This document shows, in pieces, positions 48,952 to 61,100 of a DNA stretch of 64,000 nt. Below the pieces are notes generated by a model, which was given only the letters and a program-made list of their open reading frames with translations, was not told the DNA's origin and did not search any database. The stretch comes from Paramacrobiotus metropolitanus. Its lineage: Eukaryota > Tardigrada > Eutardigrada > Parachela > Macrobiotidae. The position numbers and the translations under genes were made by a program. The DNA lies in NCBI RefSeq assembly GCF_019649055.1, contig NW_026570229.1, forward strand, positions 2,046,001-2,110,000, written 5' to 3'. Position 1 is the first letter of the stretch. Each line of letters begins with the position of its first letter.

Positions 48952-51900
48952 ATGTCGGACAATATTAGCAGTGAGTTTGAACCGGTGAGTTTTAACGCAT
49001 TACAAGCGTCGTGTAACTGGCGTAACGATAGCGACAGCACCGCGTCGGAAGCCGTGCGAAGCGCAGAACGGATCCTCACCCCCATTTGGCTGATCCTGTG
49101 CACGGTGGGCAATGTACTGAATATTCTCGTATTGCGGACGGTATCCACGTACCATGCGACATGGCTGCTGGCCATGGCTGTATTCGACTTATTAGCCATG
49201 TAAGTTGATGGTTTAACGATGCTAGCGTAATTAAATTAAACCACAGTACTCTGTAGTACCCCAATTTTAAATTTTAATCACATAATATACGTACAGTCAC
49301 TCAGCGTTATAAAAAGTGTTATAAAATTGTATAGCATCTGGTTTTGGTTCAGTTCGCCTTTACATGTGCGTGAATACAAGTACTTACCTTCAACAGGAAA
49401 GACTCGAGAAAACTCAAGTCAAGAACCTGATTTTGCTGCACGACAATTTTGCTGCACGACGACACGAAAATTTTTGCCCATTTTAATTTGCCATATTTCA
49501 GCAAGTGGAAACTGAGGGACCGCTACGCTTGTTTTCCGGCCAATATAACTCTACAAGAAACAGCCTCGGCTTCGCCTCCGCGTTTCTTGTGGTCAACGGC
49601 CACTTTATTTAGTTTCCGATGAATATTTATTAAAATAACATATTTCGTCCAAGCATAATCGGTACATCGTATTAGCGGAAAAACCGGATTTTATATAAAA
49701 CACGGATTTGATTATTATACGAGTATGACTTTTTTAATCAGTTCATGATTCTTTCGAATCACTCTAAATTCTCACAACTGAATCCATGATTCTGTGATCC
49801 TTAACCTGATTAATCTGGGTAGTGGAAGCTCGGTCACTGGTTCTGCATGTGACGAATCTGTGCAATGGACAGAACTGTCACCCGCTTGCCTAAAGGGTCC
49901 GGTACACTGGACAGTACCGTTAGCTCGGTCACCCGCTGTCCGCTGACCTAACCGGTCTCGTACACTGGACAGTACCGTTAGATCGGTCATTCGTTCCCCT
50001 AACGGGCTCAAAGTAGTAGCGGTAGCAGGGTCACCGGCTAGCTCGTATGCCTAACGGGCCGACAGTACCGGTAGCTCGGCCATCCGCTTACCTAACGGGT
50101 CCGGTAGACTGGACAGTACGGGTTGCTGGGTCAACCGGTGACTGTGCACCGGACAGTATTGGTAGCTTGGTCATTCGTTTGCCTAACAGGCTGCTCACAT
50201 TGGATGGTATCGGTAGCTCGGTCACCCGCTCACCTAGCGGGTCCCGTACACTGGAAAGTACCGGTTGCTCGGTCACCCGCTCGCCTACAGAGCTCTGTGC
50301 ATCCGCTAGCTCGGTTACCGGCAGGCTCGTTTGCCTAACGGGCTATTTGCGCTGGACAGTGGGGTAGCTTGGTCATTTCGTTCGCCTAACAGGCTCCGCA
50401 CACTGTACAGTGTCGGTAGCTCGGTCACACGCTCACGTAGCGGGTCCCGGACGCTCGATAGTAACGGTTGCTCGGTCACCCGCTACCTAACGGGTCCCGT
50501 ACACTTGACGTAGCGTATCAGTAGCTTGGTCATTCGTGCGCCTGAAATATGTATGGCGATGAGGCACTGGACAGCACCGGTAGCTCGGTCACCCGCTCAC
50601 CTATCCGTTCCCGTACACTGGACAGTACCGTTGGCTTGGTCACTCGTTTACCTCAGGGGCCTCGTTTACTGCACAGTACCGGTAGCTTGGTCATCCTCTC
50701 ACCTAAGGGGTCCCGTACACTGGACAGTACCGGTAGCTCGGTCAATCGTTCTCCTAACGGGCTCCGCCCATTGGACAGTATATATCGATAGCTCGGTCAC
50801 CCGCTCACCTAGCGGGTCCGAACACTGGACAGTACCGGTAGCTCGGTCACCCGCTCAACTAACTGGTCTCGTACACTGGACAGTACCGGTAGCTTGGTCA
50901 CCTGCTCACCTATCGGGTCCCGTACATTGACGTAGCGTACCAGTAGCTTGGTCATTCGTCCGCCTAGGATTATGTATGGCGAGAGGCACAGGACAGTATC
51001 CGTAGCTCGGCCACCCGCTCACTTATCCGTTCCCATACACTGGACAATACCGGTGGCTTGGTCACTCGTTTACCTCCCAGCCCTCACAGCTGGGCCCTGT
51101 TCAATGCACAGTGCCGGTAGCTTGGTCACTCCGTTTGCTTAACGAGCTCTGTGCACTGGACAGTACCGGTAGCTCGGTCAATCGTTCTCCTAACGGGCTC
51201 CGCCCATTGGACAGTATATATCGATAGCTCGGTCACCCGCTCACCTAGCGGGTCCGAACACTGGACAGTACCGGTAGCTCGGTCACCCGCTCAACTAACT
51301 GGTCTCGTACACTGGACAGTACCGGTAGCTTGGTCACCTGCTCACCTATCGGGTCCCGTACATTGACGTAGCGTACCAGTAGCTTGGTCATTCGTCCGCC
51401 TAGGATTATGTATGGCGAGAGGCACAGGACAGTATCCGTAGCTCGGCCACCCGCTCACTTATCCGTTCCCATACACTGGACAATACCGGTGGCTTGGTCA
51501 CTCGTTTACCTCCCAGCCCTCACAGCTGGGCTCCTGTTCAATGCACAGTGCCGGTAGCTTGGTCACTCCGTTTGCTTAACGAGCTCTGTGCACTGGACAG
51601 TACCGGTAGCTTGGTCACCCGCTCATCTAGCGGGTCCCGTACACTGAACAGTACCGGTAGCTTGTTCATCCTCTCACCTAACGGGCCCCGTAAACTGGGC
51701 AGTACCGGTAGCTTGGTCTCTTGATCCGCCGGCACTCGTGCAGAAATTTTCATAATAACGATCTGCTAATTAAAAGATTCTGATAATATAAATAGTAGGA
51801 ATGACGTTCATTTTCTAGCTATATTTCAGTTGGTTTACGTGGCAACATGGCCTGGTTAAAAAAACCCCGATAGTACTTATTGCTACAATAATTTAGTTGC

Positions 51901-54900
51901 ATTTGGTGAAGGTAGTCAAAACTCTTCCGCTTTGGCGTTCCAAGCGGGAGAGGTTCTGAAAGAAATGAATACTATCTGGCCGGGTTTTCGACTACGGGCT
52001 TTCAGAATATATTATTGGTTGGGGTCAGTCTTTTCTGGTTTGCCGGCTCTGGTGTATCCCATTCGTGGCCATATAGATCTGAATTAGGATAAATTAGGAT
52101 ATACGGTACAAGTACAATACACGTATCTCTACGTCTTCAAATCATTTTATAACTGGAAAGCGGCATAATTACGTGTAACAGATTACAAAATACTAAACAT
52201 GATTTTGGAAGCGCGCGAAAACCAAAGTTGCGGTTAAAGTCTAAGAAATTCGTACACAGAGCCATGCAAACAATGGGTTGTACCTAGGTAATTGCAGGAA
52301 AACATGAAGTGCTCGGTAATCAAAAAGCGTTATAAACCAAGCTTGCACGTGGCTTTATCCAGCAGTCCGCCGCTGTGCTTGATATCTTTCCCGGTACACA
52401 CGCACTTTTGTCCGCCGCTGCAGTTACCGGTTGTCGCCACACAGTGGCCCCCTTCCTTACCCTTGCATTTCTGGCAGTACTCGGGGCAGGACTTCCAAAG
52501 GACTCCCGTGCCGGCACTGGTCTGTGGTGTGCAACGTGACCAGTTCTCATAGCAGCCTTTTTCCCCGGCTGCGTAACCGATTAACGCGGCGATGACCAAG
52601 CATGCACAAATCACCAGCTTCGGAGATACCATTTTTTGGGATAACGATCGATGCAGATACGTTTCGGTGACACCACGGTGAAATCATAAATAAGTGAACC
52701 CAATTAGAGGCGGTTGCAGCGAAGCTAATACTAGTAAAACATGTTCTGTGCTGGAAGCGTTTTATTAGTACTACAGGGCGTTTGTGTTTTCGCTGTTTTG
52801 AACTTTGGCCGCTAGTGAATTATGTGTTTCCCGGCGTCTTTCGGAAGTTTCCCAACACCGACTATGAAATCTACTCGCATTACGGTAGATGCATTACGAT
52901 TTTACCGAATAGCCGCAGTTGTGAAGTGGCCAAGTACCTACCTGTACTTCGAGAAGAAGTGTTTTAAAACGGTGAACACCGCGTTTAAATTCGCTTTAAT
53001 CACATGTACTTCTATAGATCAGATACTGTACGTACAGAACTTGCAGCTTAAAAACGCCTGTCCGTGAGGACATACATACTGTACAATACATACGCCGGTC
53101 TGAGGTCACCGTATATTACTGTGCATTTCAAAGGTCAATAAAATTGTAAACATAATACATTTTAGTGGCGAAACACTTTAATGTACCTTTGGTGCTGGTG
53201 CATAAGCTCAACTGCCATATATTAGGGTAGCAGTTAGCAGTTACAACCTGTAACGAACCCTGTCACAAACATATACTATATAACGGTGCGCCCATAGTTA
53301 TATGGTTATATAAATATAATTAATGGATATGCCGTATTGCACCAATTTCGTCCGCAGAAACTTCCGCTTTCGCGCACTCCGAAACGCTGTTTTGTATTAG
53401 TCATATCATCCGACATGATCAAAATTAATTATGGCTGCGAAAGCACTGGCTTGAAAATCCTGACACCGGGCACGCGCGGTTTTAGTGTGGGCACTGGGCA
53501 GAATCAAATTAATAGCCACCATTTAATTGGCATAGGAATTTCAATTACCTAAATGAGCAAAACATTTTGAAGTATTGTGGTGCCAAAACACTGAGTTATT
53601 TGATCACACAAATAATCTACAGACGAATCGGAACCAAAAACAGTTTCAAGGAATTTTTTTAAATTCTAAAATTAATGGAATTTCAACACTTTCAGAAGTC
53701 GTTTTAAAATTTTAGAAAAGTTATGTTTCTTCCAAGTTGACTATGCAGCTTTGTACTTAACTGAATTTTTTTTTATTTTTAAACAAAATAACGAAGTGTA
53801 TTTTTTATTCCGATAATTTGAGCATGATCTGTACAGAGTACTAATCCTTCTTCTTTCAGATGGTCTCACTGCATCTCGTACTACATTTTCGAGCTACAAA
53901 AATCCGTAAGGTTCACTACGTCAGTCTGTTACTGGCTTATTGTGTACTCGTATCGGTTCTGTACTTCCTACTCGTACACCTTCAGCATGGTTAGCATACT
54001 GTACACGTTAAATTTTCCGGGTGTTTTGACTTGTATCAACAGTATCCCACCGTATCTCTGCAGTATATTTATTTTTAGTGTGGTTGTTCTTTTTGACCGG
54101 CGCATTCCACGGTATCCTCACGCGTACGGTACCCTTCGTGTACCCTCCACGTATCAAGTTAATTTTCTTAAATTTCCTTAGGTAAGATTTCCTTTCTTAG
54201 ATTTCGGAGGTTTTCTCAGGCTTATTAGCTTTCTTAGGGCTTCCAGGGTTTCTTAGTAGGATTCATGTGGAATACGTAAAGGATACTGCAGAGATACGGT
54301 TGGATAGGGCAATGAACAAAAAGGAGTCGGGATACTGCGGATACATACACGTAAAAAATCTTGCCTTGAAAAATTTGACATGTACAAAATCGCCCATATC
54401 TAATTCCTTGCTTTTATACATGAAGTACAGTACTTATGAGCCTTTAGAATTCGGGCTACGACTCACAAGCCGTCTCGACTCGCCGGCAGAATTCCTAGTT
54501 TAAACTGGCAATGCAGTAACGTTCTTGCCAATTTTTGATTTCGTAGGATGATGCAGACATTTTAAGAAGCGCGTTCGTCTTCCTGACAACTGCAGATGTT
54601 GGGATCACCTCTTCGGACTGGTAAAACAAACTAATGAAGCCTCCTCAGTTATGACAATTTGTATACTAAATACATACTAGTCAGAGTGACCTTTGGATTA
54701 CCCAGTCTCGAAGACCAGGAGCACGAATGGGTCGGCATTAAATAAATTTCAAATTTCTAGGACACTGCTCCTTTTCAACCTGTCCCACCTCATCAGCGTC
54801 CTCTTCCCACTGAAAAGCCGGATGATCTTGACATCGAGCCGAATAAGAACTGCCATTGTAGTACTTATGGTGCTGGCGGTTACGACATGGCTCGTCGACT

Positions 54901-55648
54901 ACATCAAAGCCTTCTCGTTGTCAGACAACTACGCGCTTCGACTGCATGGCCGATGGTTAATGGAATGGAGCACCGTTCATGCGAAAGGAACGGTGCGGAA
55001 AATGTGACCAAAAGGTCACGCGGGCTTATAACGATATATCAAAGATATCGAATACTCTTCTGTGTCAAAGTTAATTTATGTTTGCAGTCATTCGTCATCG
55101 TCTTCACGTTCTTCGCGATCCTTGCATCGAACCTCGTGGTCATCTTGTTCTTGCTGTGCCGGTACAAAGCCCCGCCGAGTTCGGACTACCGTTTCGACAT
55201 GCGTTCATCGACGTGGAAACTTCGGACGTTCAACTTATCCAAATCAAATTCCACCGGTTCCTCACAAATTTTACCGTCGAAGGTCGCCACAACCTGCAAA
55301 AGCGTTAATCCACCAAAGCGTCGCACTCGGCACGGAGCGGCCGTACGCATGCTGGTCATGTCCAGCTGTATGAATGCCATACTGAAAGCGCCGCTGGTCT
55401 TGTACGAGATCCTGGAGAACTTGTGCGCGTACCGGGTACCGGATTCGTCAATGGACATGTTTTACGCGATAAGAATTCATTCGTATTCGGCGAATTATTC
55501 TCTGGGCTTCTTCGTCTACTGTCTGATCAATCCGGATTATGGGAGAAAAGCCTGGAAAATCGTGGCCGGGTGTTGTCGAACGAAAGCAGGAGTGCACGTG
55601 CAGCATCGCCATCTAACGCAACAGACTTCGACAAGTACTTTCGTTTGA
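48952..55648 (+). CDS. Divergent rhodopsin-type (class A) GPCR, 4 coding exons
   Basis: Seven-helix receptor of the plasma membrane; the ligand is unknown. Exons are 48952-49199, 53860-54000, 54761-54992 and 55088-55648, giving 393 aa with consistent phases. The N-terminus has N-glycosylation sites (NIS, NDS). TM1 carries GNVLN (N1.50 equivalent), and TM2 reads LLAMAVFDLLA with the conserved Asp 79. TM3 ends SHLISVLFPLKSR, where most receptors have D/E-R-Y followed by the VxFPLK pattern. TM5 is SFVIVFTFFAILASNLVVIL, TM6 follows GAAVRMLVMSS, and TM7 reads NYSLGFFVYCLINPDYGRK in place of NPxxY. The layout resembles invertebrate peptide/FMRFamide-like receptors, but this is inference. The exon 2 donor (ACT|gtacac) and exon 3 donor (ACG|gtgcgg) are weak choices made by phase. 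A likely AATAAA lies at 56038. Confidence 0.75.
49850..51735. repeat. Minisatellite, ~53-bp unit with a 436-bp higher-order duplication
   Basis: The unit is of the form ACTGGACAGTACCGGTAGCT, CGGTCACCCGCTCACCTA and CGGGTCCCGTAC, repeated more than 30 times with drift. A segment of about 436 bp (50718-51153) is repeated almost perfectly at 51154-51590, with one small indel in a GGGC(C/T)CTGT stretch. It fills much of GPCR intron 1. Several frames stay open because the unit lacks stops, but the encoded Trp/Arg/Ser repeats are not a convincing protein. Confidence 0.9.
52330..52632 (-). CDS. Macin-family antimicrobial peptide precursor
   Basis: Single-exon gene of 100 codons, ATG at 52632. A signal peptide (MVSPKLVICACLVIAALIGY, cut near AAG-EKG) precedes a basic, Cys-rich mature part. 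GCYENWSRCTPQTSAGTGVL then WKSCPEYCQKC matches the macin signature (C-x-(E/D)-x-W-S-R-C-x-P-x-T-(S/A)-x2-T-G-x-L-W). A GHCV...NCSGGQKCVC second half follows. Ten cysteines are present, as in theromacin, against eight in hydramacin and neuromacin. Macins kill bacteria by membrane permeabilisation or aggregation and some promote nerve repair. The gene sits antisense inside GPCR intron 1. A TATTTATG-like box lies about 55-60 nt upstream of the ATG. The C-terminal tail is longer than I would expect for the family. Confidence 0.88.
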   Translation of the reverse strand: MVSPKLVICACLVIAALIGYAAGEKGCYENWSRCTPQTSAGTGVLWKSCPEYCQKCKGKEGGHCVATTGNCSGGQKCVCTGKDIKHSGGLLDKATCKLGL

Positions 55649-56711
55649 GCGATCGTTGATCATCTTCACTGTGTAACTTTCTGGCGATTTTCATAAGTTT
55701 ATTAAGTTATAAATTTCATCGGCCAGTGTTTGTCATGTTAATCTGCTAAGATATATCGCATTGCTTATCCTTTTGTCGCAAATATTTCCAAAAGCGCAGT
55801 TTTCCTCGGATGTAAATCAGAACATCATGTTTTCCTGGCATCATGAACATCATGGTCTGAAGGCACGCTGCCGCCTTCTGATACCGGATTTTGGTGCAGT
55901 TAATACAAGCCGCACATGGATGAATGTTGGCATACAATTATTTTTAACTACACTACTGTAGTTTGGATTTCAGGACCCGAGTCCGATTGTAAAACACAGT
56001 TCGCTGATGCATAAGTAAATTCTGCATATCAGATTTCAATAAAAAGCAGTTGTAGAATTTTCTTAATGCTGCGGGCGGCGTTCAGCTGATGACGTTCATG
56101 TTCTTCATGCACTTGCGTTTTGCGTAGATCAATACAATTCAACATCTGGACAGTCAGACCGTTATTCTACAATTTCACTTCTACTATGGTACATACTGTA
56201 GCACGGAAGTGGTGCCGAATGCAGCTGCCGTTAGTTTTGTGCAGAAATTTCTGAAAATGCTCCTTCCTGTGCTGCAGCCTGCAGACATGAAGTAACCAAA
56301 CAGAAATATTGTACTTATTTTCCACCTTGTTCCAGCAAAAGAAGCGCTGTCCTGCCGATGGTCAAGTGCGGGGATCGTTAACTGTCGACAAAATTTCTAG
56401 TTTTTTTAAGCGATATATTTCCGGTATGCGACTAATTTCCGCTTGTTATTTATTTATTTCAGAAGATCTGACGCACTTTTACGTACATAACTGTGAGTGC
56501 ACTGGTATTGTTATCCGCGCAACTGTGCAATTATTAGAAAAAAAACAAAAAGGCACAACGTTCTTTCAAAAAAGTTAGCTAACTAAACACCCCTATAAGT
56601 AACTTTAAAGTGTATGCACAAGATAGGAATTTCTTTAGGTATACGAGTAATCTCCAGTCCTGGTTTGGTTGGTCTCTGCCATGCAGGCCGACGCCGCAGC
56701 AGTTTTCAACA
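55649..56711. other. 3' flank of the GPCR gene
   Basis: No gene is supported. A polyadenylation hexamer AATAAA at 56038-56043 fits the receptor transcript. The remainder shows no repeats or long frames that look coding. Confidence 0.4.
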
Positions 56712-56762
56712 CTTCCGAGTAAGAACGTAATCGAGAGTTTTCTACGTAGAATGGTCGCAGAC
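56712..56762 (-). pseudogene. 5S rRNA relic (5' portion)
   Basis: Plus-strand CTTCCGAGTAAGAACGTAAT then CGAGAGTTTTCTACGTAGAATGGTCGCAGAC matches the first ~50 nt of 5S with many changes. Scrambled 5S-like pieces (CGTCTAGTACTAACCATCCA) follow near 56921-56942. Confidence 0.75.
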
Positions 56763-57100
56763 GAAAGATTAGGCATTTAAAGCGTCGGTTGTTAAGCTGA
56801 ATCAAACCAACACAATTATCAAAACACAATCTTAATTAAAGCTATATGCACGAGTAAAAAGCAAGTGCTTTTATTCTGTTGTTTTTACGCATCGGTATAG
56901 TTAGCCAACAGGCCGGAAAGTCGTCTAGTACTAACCATCCAAGCTATAACGCCGGCTGAGATGTCCAGTAAACTCGGCACAATTATTAAAAAGTCCTTTA
57001 TTAAATACATTTGCGTCAATAATTAACCAAATATAAATAATATCGAACACTTCTATAGTTATCTAACAGGGCAAAAAGCAGTCTTTTTAAAGTGCAAAAA

Positions 57101-57218
57101 GTCTACAACACCCGGTGTTCCCAAGCGGTCACCCATCCAAGTACTAACCGGGCCCGACGTAGGTTATCTTCCGAGATCGAACGGGATCGGGAGTTTTCTA
57201 CGTGGTATGGTCGTAGAC
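57101..57218 (-). rRNA. 5S ribosomal RNA, block 3 copy 1
   Basis: Canonical 118-nt gene with T5 terminator. Upstream TTCGGCATCACTAACGGCG and TATAAATACCTAAG match the shared promoter-like block. Confidence 0.97.
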
Positions 57219-57385
57219 GAATGCTTAGGTATTTATAACGCCGTTAGTGATGCCGAATAAACCCGGCATGTTTAATGAAAATTCCATTAATTAAATACAT
57301 TTGTGTGAATAATTAATAAAATATAAATAAAGTAAGTATAGTTAGCTAACAGACATAAAAGCCGTCTATTTAAAATAGCAAAAAA

Positions 57386-57503
57386 GTCTACAACACCCGG
57401 TGTTCCCAAGCGGTCACCCATCCAAGTACTAACCGGGCCCGACGTAGGTTATCTTCCGAGATCGAACGGGATCGGGAGTTTTCTACGTGGTATGGTCGTA
57501 GAC
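57386..57503 (-). rRNA. 5S ribosomal RNA, block 3 copy 2
   Basis: Canonical 118-nt gene, 285 nt from its neighbour. Its upstream flank has lost most of the shared block (only a TCCGGCGTTG trace and GCATTT remain), which makes it a natural test of whether the block is needed. Confidence 0.96.
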
Positions 57504-58136
57504 AAATGCTGTCAAATCAGCAACGCCGGACTTGGTAATAATAAGGATTAATCTTTCACCGTTTAGTCGTAATAACAGATTAGACCAGTTACCTACTCAA
57601 AAAAAACCGAAATTATATAACCCAAACACGATTTCTGGCTTATTTGGTGCTTCAGATGTCGTTCCGAGTAGTATACACAAACCGATTCCATTTCCATTTC
57701 TACGAGCCAGTTCGTATTACCATGTCCGCTGAACATACGTACTGTCCTGATTCCATTGAGCCAAATGCCAATCAGTGGAATGCCCAGTGGCAATGGAAGC
57801 GCACCTTCCTCCGTACTCACGTCGGAATTATTTTTGGCAGGCAGGCAGGCAAATGATGATTTAATTTCCTCCTATCATTTTCAGTCAATCGCGCGATCCA
57901 CCGAGCAATATTCCACAGGCATGCCACACACGCCGTCGTCCACACTCCTTATTTTTTCTTCCTCTTATCATTTCATATTCATCCCCAACCTATCCTCCAC
58001 ACCATCCTTGTAATCCCCGGTTTGTACACCCCCACCACCCGATGCTAACGTGTCGCAACACGCAGCAGCACGCCCGCGAACCCCCTCCATCATCAGTCTC
58101 GGTGGTGTGCGTGCGCTGTCTGTCCATCCTCTTACG
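57504..58136. other. Upstream region of the ceramide synthase gene
   Basis: No coding exon is supported. It presumably holds the promoter and 5' UTR. The frame of exon 1 stays open upstream of the ATG to about 58050 but shows no family resemblance there. Confidence 0.4.
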
Positions 58137-61100
58137 ATGAACATTACCAAGCACGTCAATAATCTCCTGTGGCCCGAATGGTTCTGGCTCCCGGAGGGCT
58201 ACAACTGGACGGTCTTCAGTTCCACCCGCGAGCAGAACTATCCCGATTTCCACTGGATCTACTTCCCCATTCCCCTGTCCCTGCTGGTCTTCGGTGTGCG
58301 GATTGTCTTTGAGAAGTATATTGTGGTACCATTATCTAGGGTGTCGATAGCCGTCGAAATGTGCGTGTTTGCGCAGGTATGTGTGCAGTCCCATCGGGCG
58401 CAGTATCGGGATCAGTGATCGGCGACCCCGGGCGCCTCTCGACAATCCTGTCCTGGAGGCTGTCTTCCGCAAGAAGAAACGCATACCCCCGACCGAGGTT
58501 ATACAGGTGCGATCATTTTTCTTATCTTTTTTGTCGATTACTTATTTTTTTAAAAATTATATTGTCAAGTGAAACTAGAATTTTCGTAGCTTTTTATGTA
58601 AATTTATTTTTACGGTAAATTTAAATTTCGTGTAGTTTCTGTCAATCTTTTGATTTTTATAACTGGTTAAAAAACGCCGTAAAATTAAAATTGGATGCTA
58701 TTGCGTAAAAAACACCGTGAAAATCAAATGTGTAAATTCTGCAAATTTCCCCAATAATATTCAGTTTGGCCCTCTGGTGCCTTTACATTTTATTTAATTA
58801 TTTAATGTCCTGGATTATTTTTAAATTTTAATATACTACATTTGTTGCGTTTGAAAGGATTAATATCTCCTTTTTTGACTTGCCATTTGTGAGATATTTT
58901 TCATCGTATAAAGGTTTTTCTTAGCCAATTATTTCGCTCCTTTATTTTACCTTTTTCATAATTATTTTTTTATGTAGGCACGATGCATTTGGTTTTTTCG
59001 TTTAACCCTATCTGAAAAATAGACCAGATTTTCAAACTGTTTTGTATTTTATAGACAATTTGGCATTATCACATTTTTATGTATTTATAACTTGTATTAA
59101 TCTAGGCAGTCAGACGAAAATTTAATCGGATTTTTCATGGATATTTGAATTTTATTGCTGGTCATAAAATCAGTTTATTATCCGTTTGTTTTTGATTCTG
59201 ATGGTGTGTTTAATTTATTCCGATGTGTTCCGGTGCAGGATTTAAGCAAGCGTGTGGATTTAACATCGCGTCAAGTGGAACGCTGGTTTCGCCAGCGGAA
59301 GGCCGCGGACAGCCAGAGTCAGCTGCAAAAGTTCAACGAAACCGGGTTTGTCGATGCTTGCTTCCGTTTCAGTCCCTGTTTTCTACGTCATTCCGTGTTT
59401 TGGGCAGATGGAGGTTTTTCTACTACACATCCGCTATGCTGTACGGATTCTGGGTGCTGTACGATGTAAGAGGGAGGACTGAATTTGCTATGGCGAAAAT
59501 AAGGGAAATTTCGGAGATTTATTGGTATTTTTATATAGAAACCGTGGTTTTACGAGACGAAACAGTGTTGGCTCGGGTATCCCTATCATCCCATCGATAA
59601 CGATGTCTTCTGGTATTACATGATCCCCATGTCCTTCTATTGGTCGCTTCTCATCTCGCAGTTTTTTGATGTGAAGAGAAAGGTGAGCTGAACTAGGAAA
59701 TACACTTAAAATGCATTATTTTGATTGATTTTTCATTTTTTTTATTTTTAAAGTCGTATTTTAATATCGATGGTCAACTAGCCGATTCCTGTCTGCCATT
59801 TCTAATGAGAATTTTTAATATAACCCTTGAGTTTAATAAAAAAAATTGAAACTTTGATTTCTAATCGAATACACGCTTGACTTTTCCAAATTATCTTAGC
59901 AGATTTTTTTACTTCTTTTATTGATGAATTTTTTAATAAATTTCCCATCATAGTGTAATATTTGCTGTATTTATTTTTTGAGTTAAATTTTTTCTTGCTT
60001 TTTATTTTGATTAATTTATTAACGAGTTTCTCATCATGGTGTGATATTTGATCTATTTATTTGTTAATTATGCAATTCGGCTGCGTTAAGCGATTCTTTT
60101 GTCGTTGGTTTCTGGTTTGTCGGTTAGATTTGTGATTAGTTGTGAAGCGCATGAATGGGGTCGGCGTAAGCGTGAACATTTGCGCAAGAGATTAGATAAA
60201 CTGACGGGCGGGTGTGTTGTCAACTGCTTGTGGCCGTATTAACAGGATTTTTGGCAAATGTTCGCCCACCACGTAACCACCATCCTGCTGCTGGTGCTGT
60301 CCTGGGTGGACAATCTGACGCGGGTGGGCACCCTCGTGCTTCTCATCCACGATGTGGCTGACGTCTTCCTGGAAGTAAGTCGCTCCCTAATCACTGTGAA
60401 TAATTTTACAATAATTAAAAAAATATTTTCTAAATCGGCAGTAAAATGATTGACGTTTTGAAATAACTTTATCTCTTACGGTTTCATGAATGTCGCTGCA
60501 TGTTGCTTATCATTTCACGCAGCCACTGCACTACAATAACATTATGTTAATCCTCTGTATAAAAGTAAACTGATGATGTCGATTTGTTTCTGTTATTAGT
60601 GTTAATTATTTAATTTACTTTTTTAATTATTTTTGTAAATGAAGATTCAGTTTGTGATATGTTGCCGTATCTTCTGAGAAAACTGGGACGTTTAAAAATC
60701 ACAATTTGGCCAATGTGATTGTGTTGAATAAGTGAAAAGTTTGTTTTGCGTACGGCTACACTATTATTTTAATTACGGCCTTAATATGCGATTTATTGTT
60801 ATTTATATTTTTTTAAATAACGCATATTAGAATTTATTTCAGAATATTTGGTTCCGTTCTTTTCTGTTTCTTGTTCAGTTGTAAATGTATTGGCTGAATT
60901 AGGCCTGCGTGCGTTATGAGTGAAGAAACGGAAAAATGTAATGTTGCTTGTGTGTTGGGCAGGCTGCCAAATTGGCTCGTTACGCCAATCGGCCGCGATT
61001 ATGTGATGCCTTGTTCGGCGTGTTCGCCATTGTCTGGATCGTCACGCGCCTTGTTATTTATCCATACGCGTAAGCGCATACACTTGTCACCGGTCGCACT

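Noticed and set aside
49772-51753. Several open frames of 60-134 codons with repeated ARSPAHL/WTVPVAWS-like words
   Set aside because: They come from the minisatellite unit, whose length and lack of stops keep all frames open; no start context, splice sites or family resemblance.
54267-54503. 79-codon ATG frame in the GPCR intron
   Set aside because: No hydrophobic or conserved pattern and it would interrupt the phase-consistent join of exons 2 and 3.
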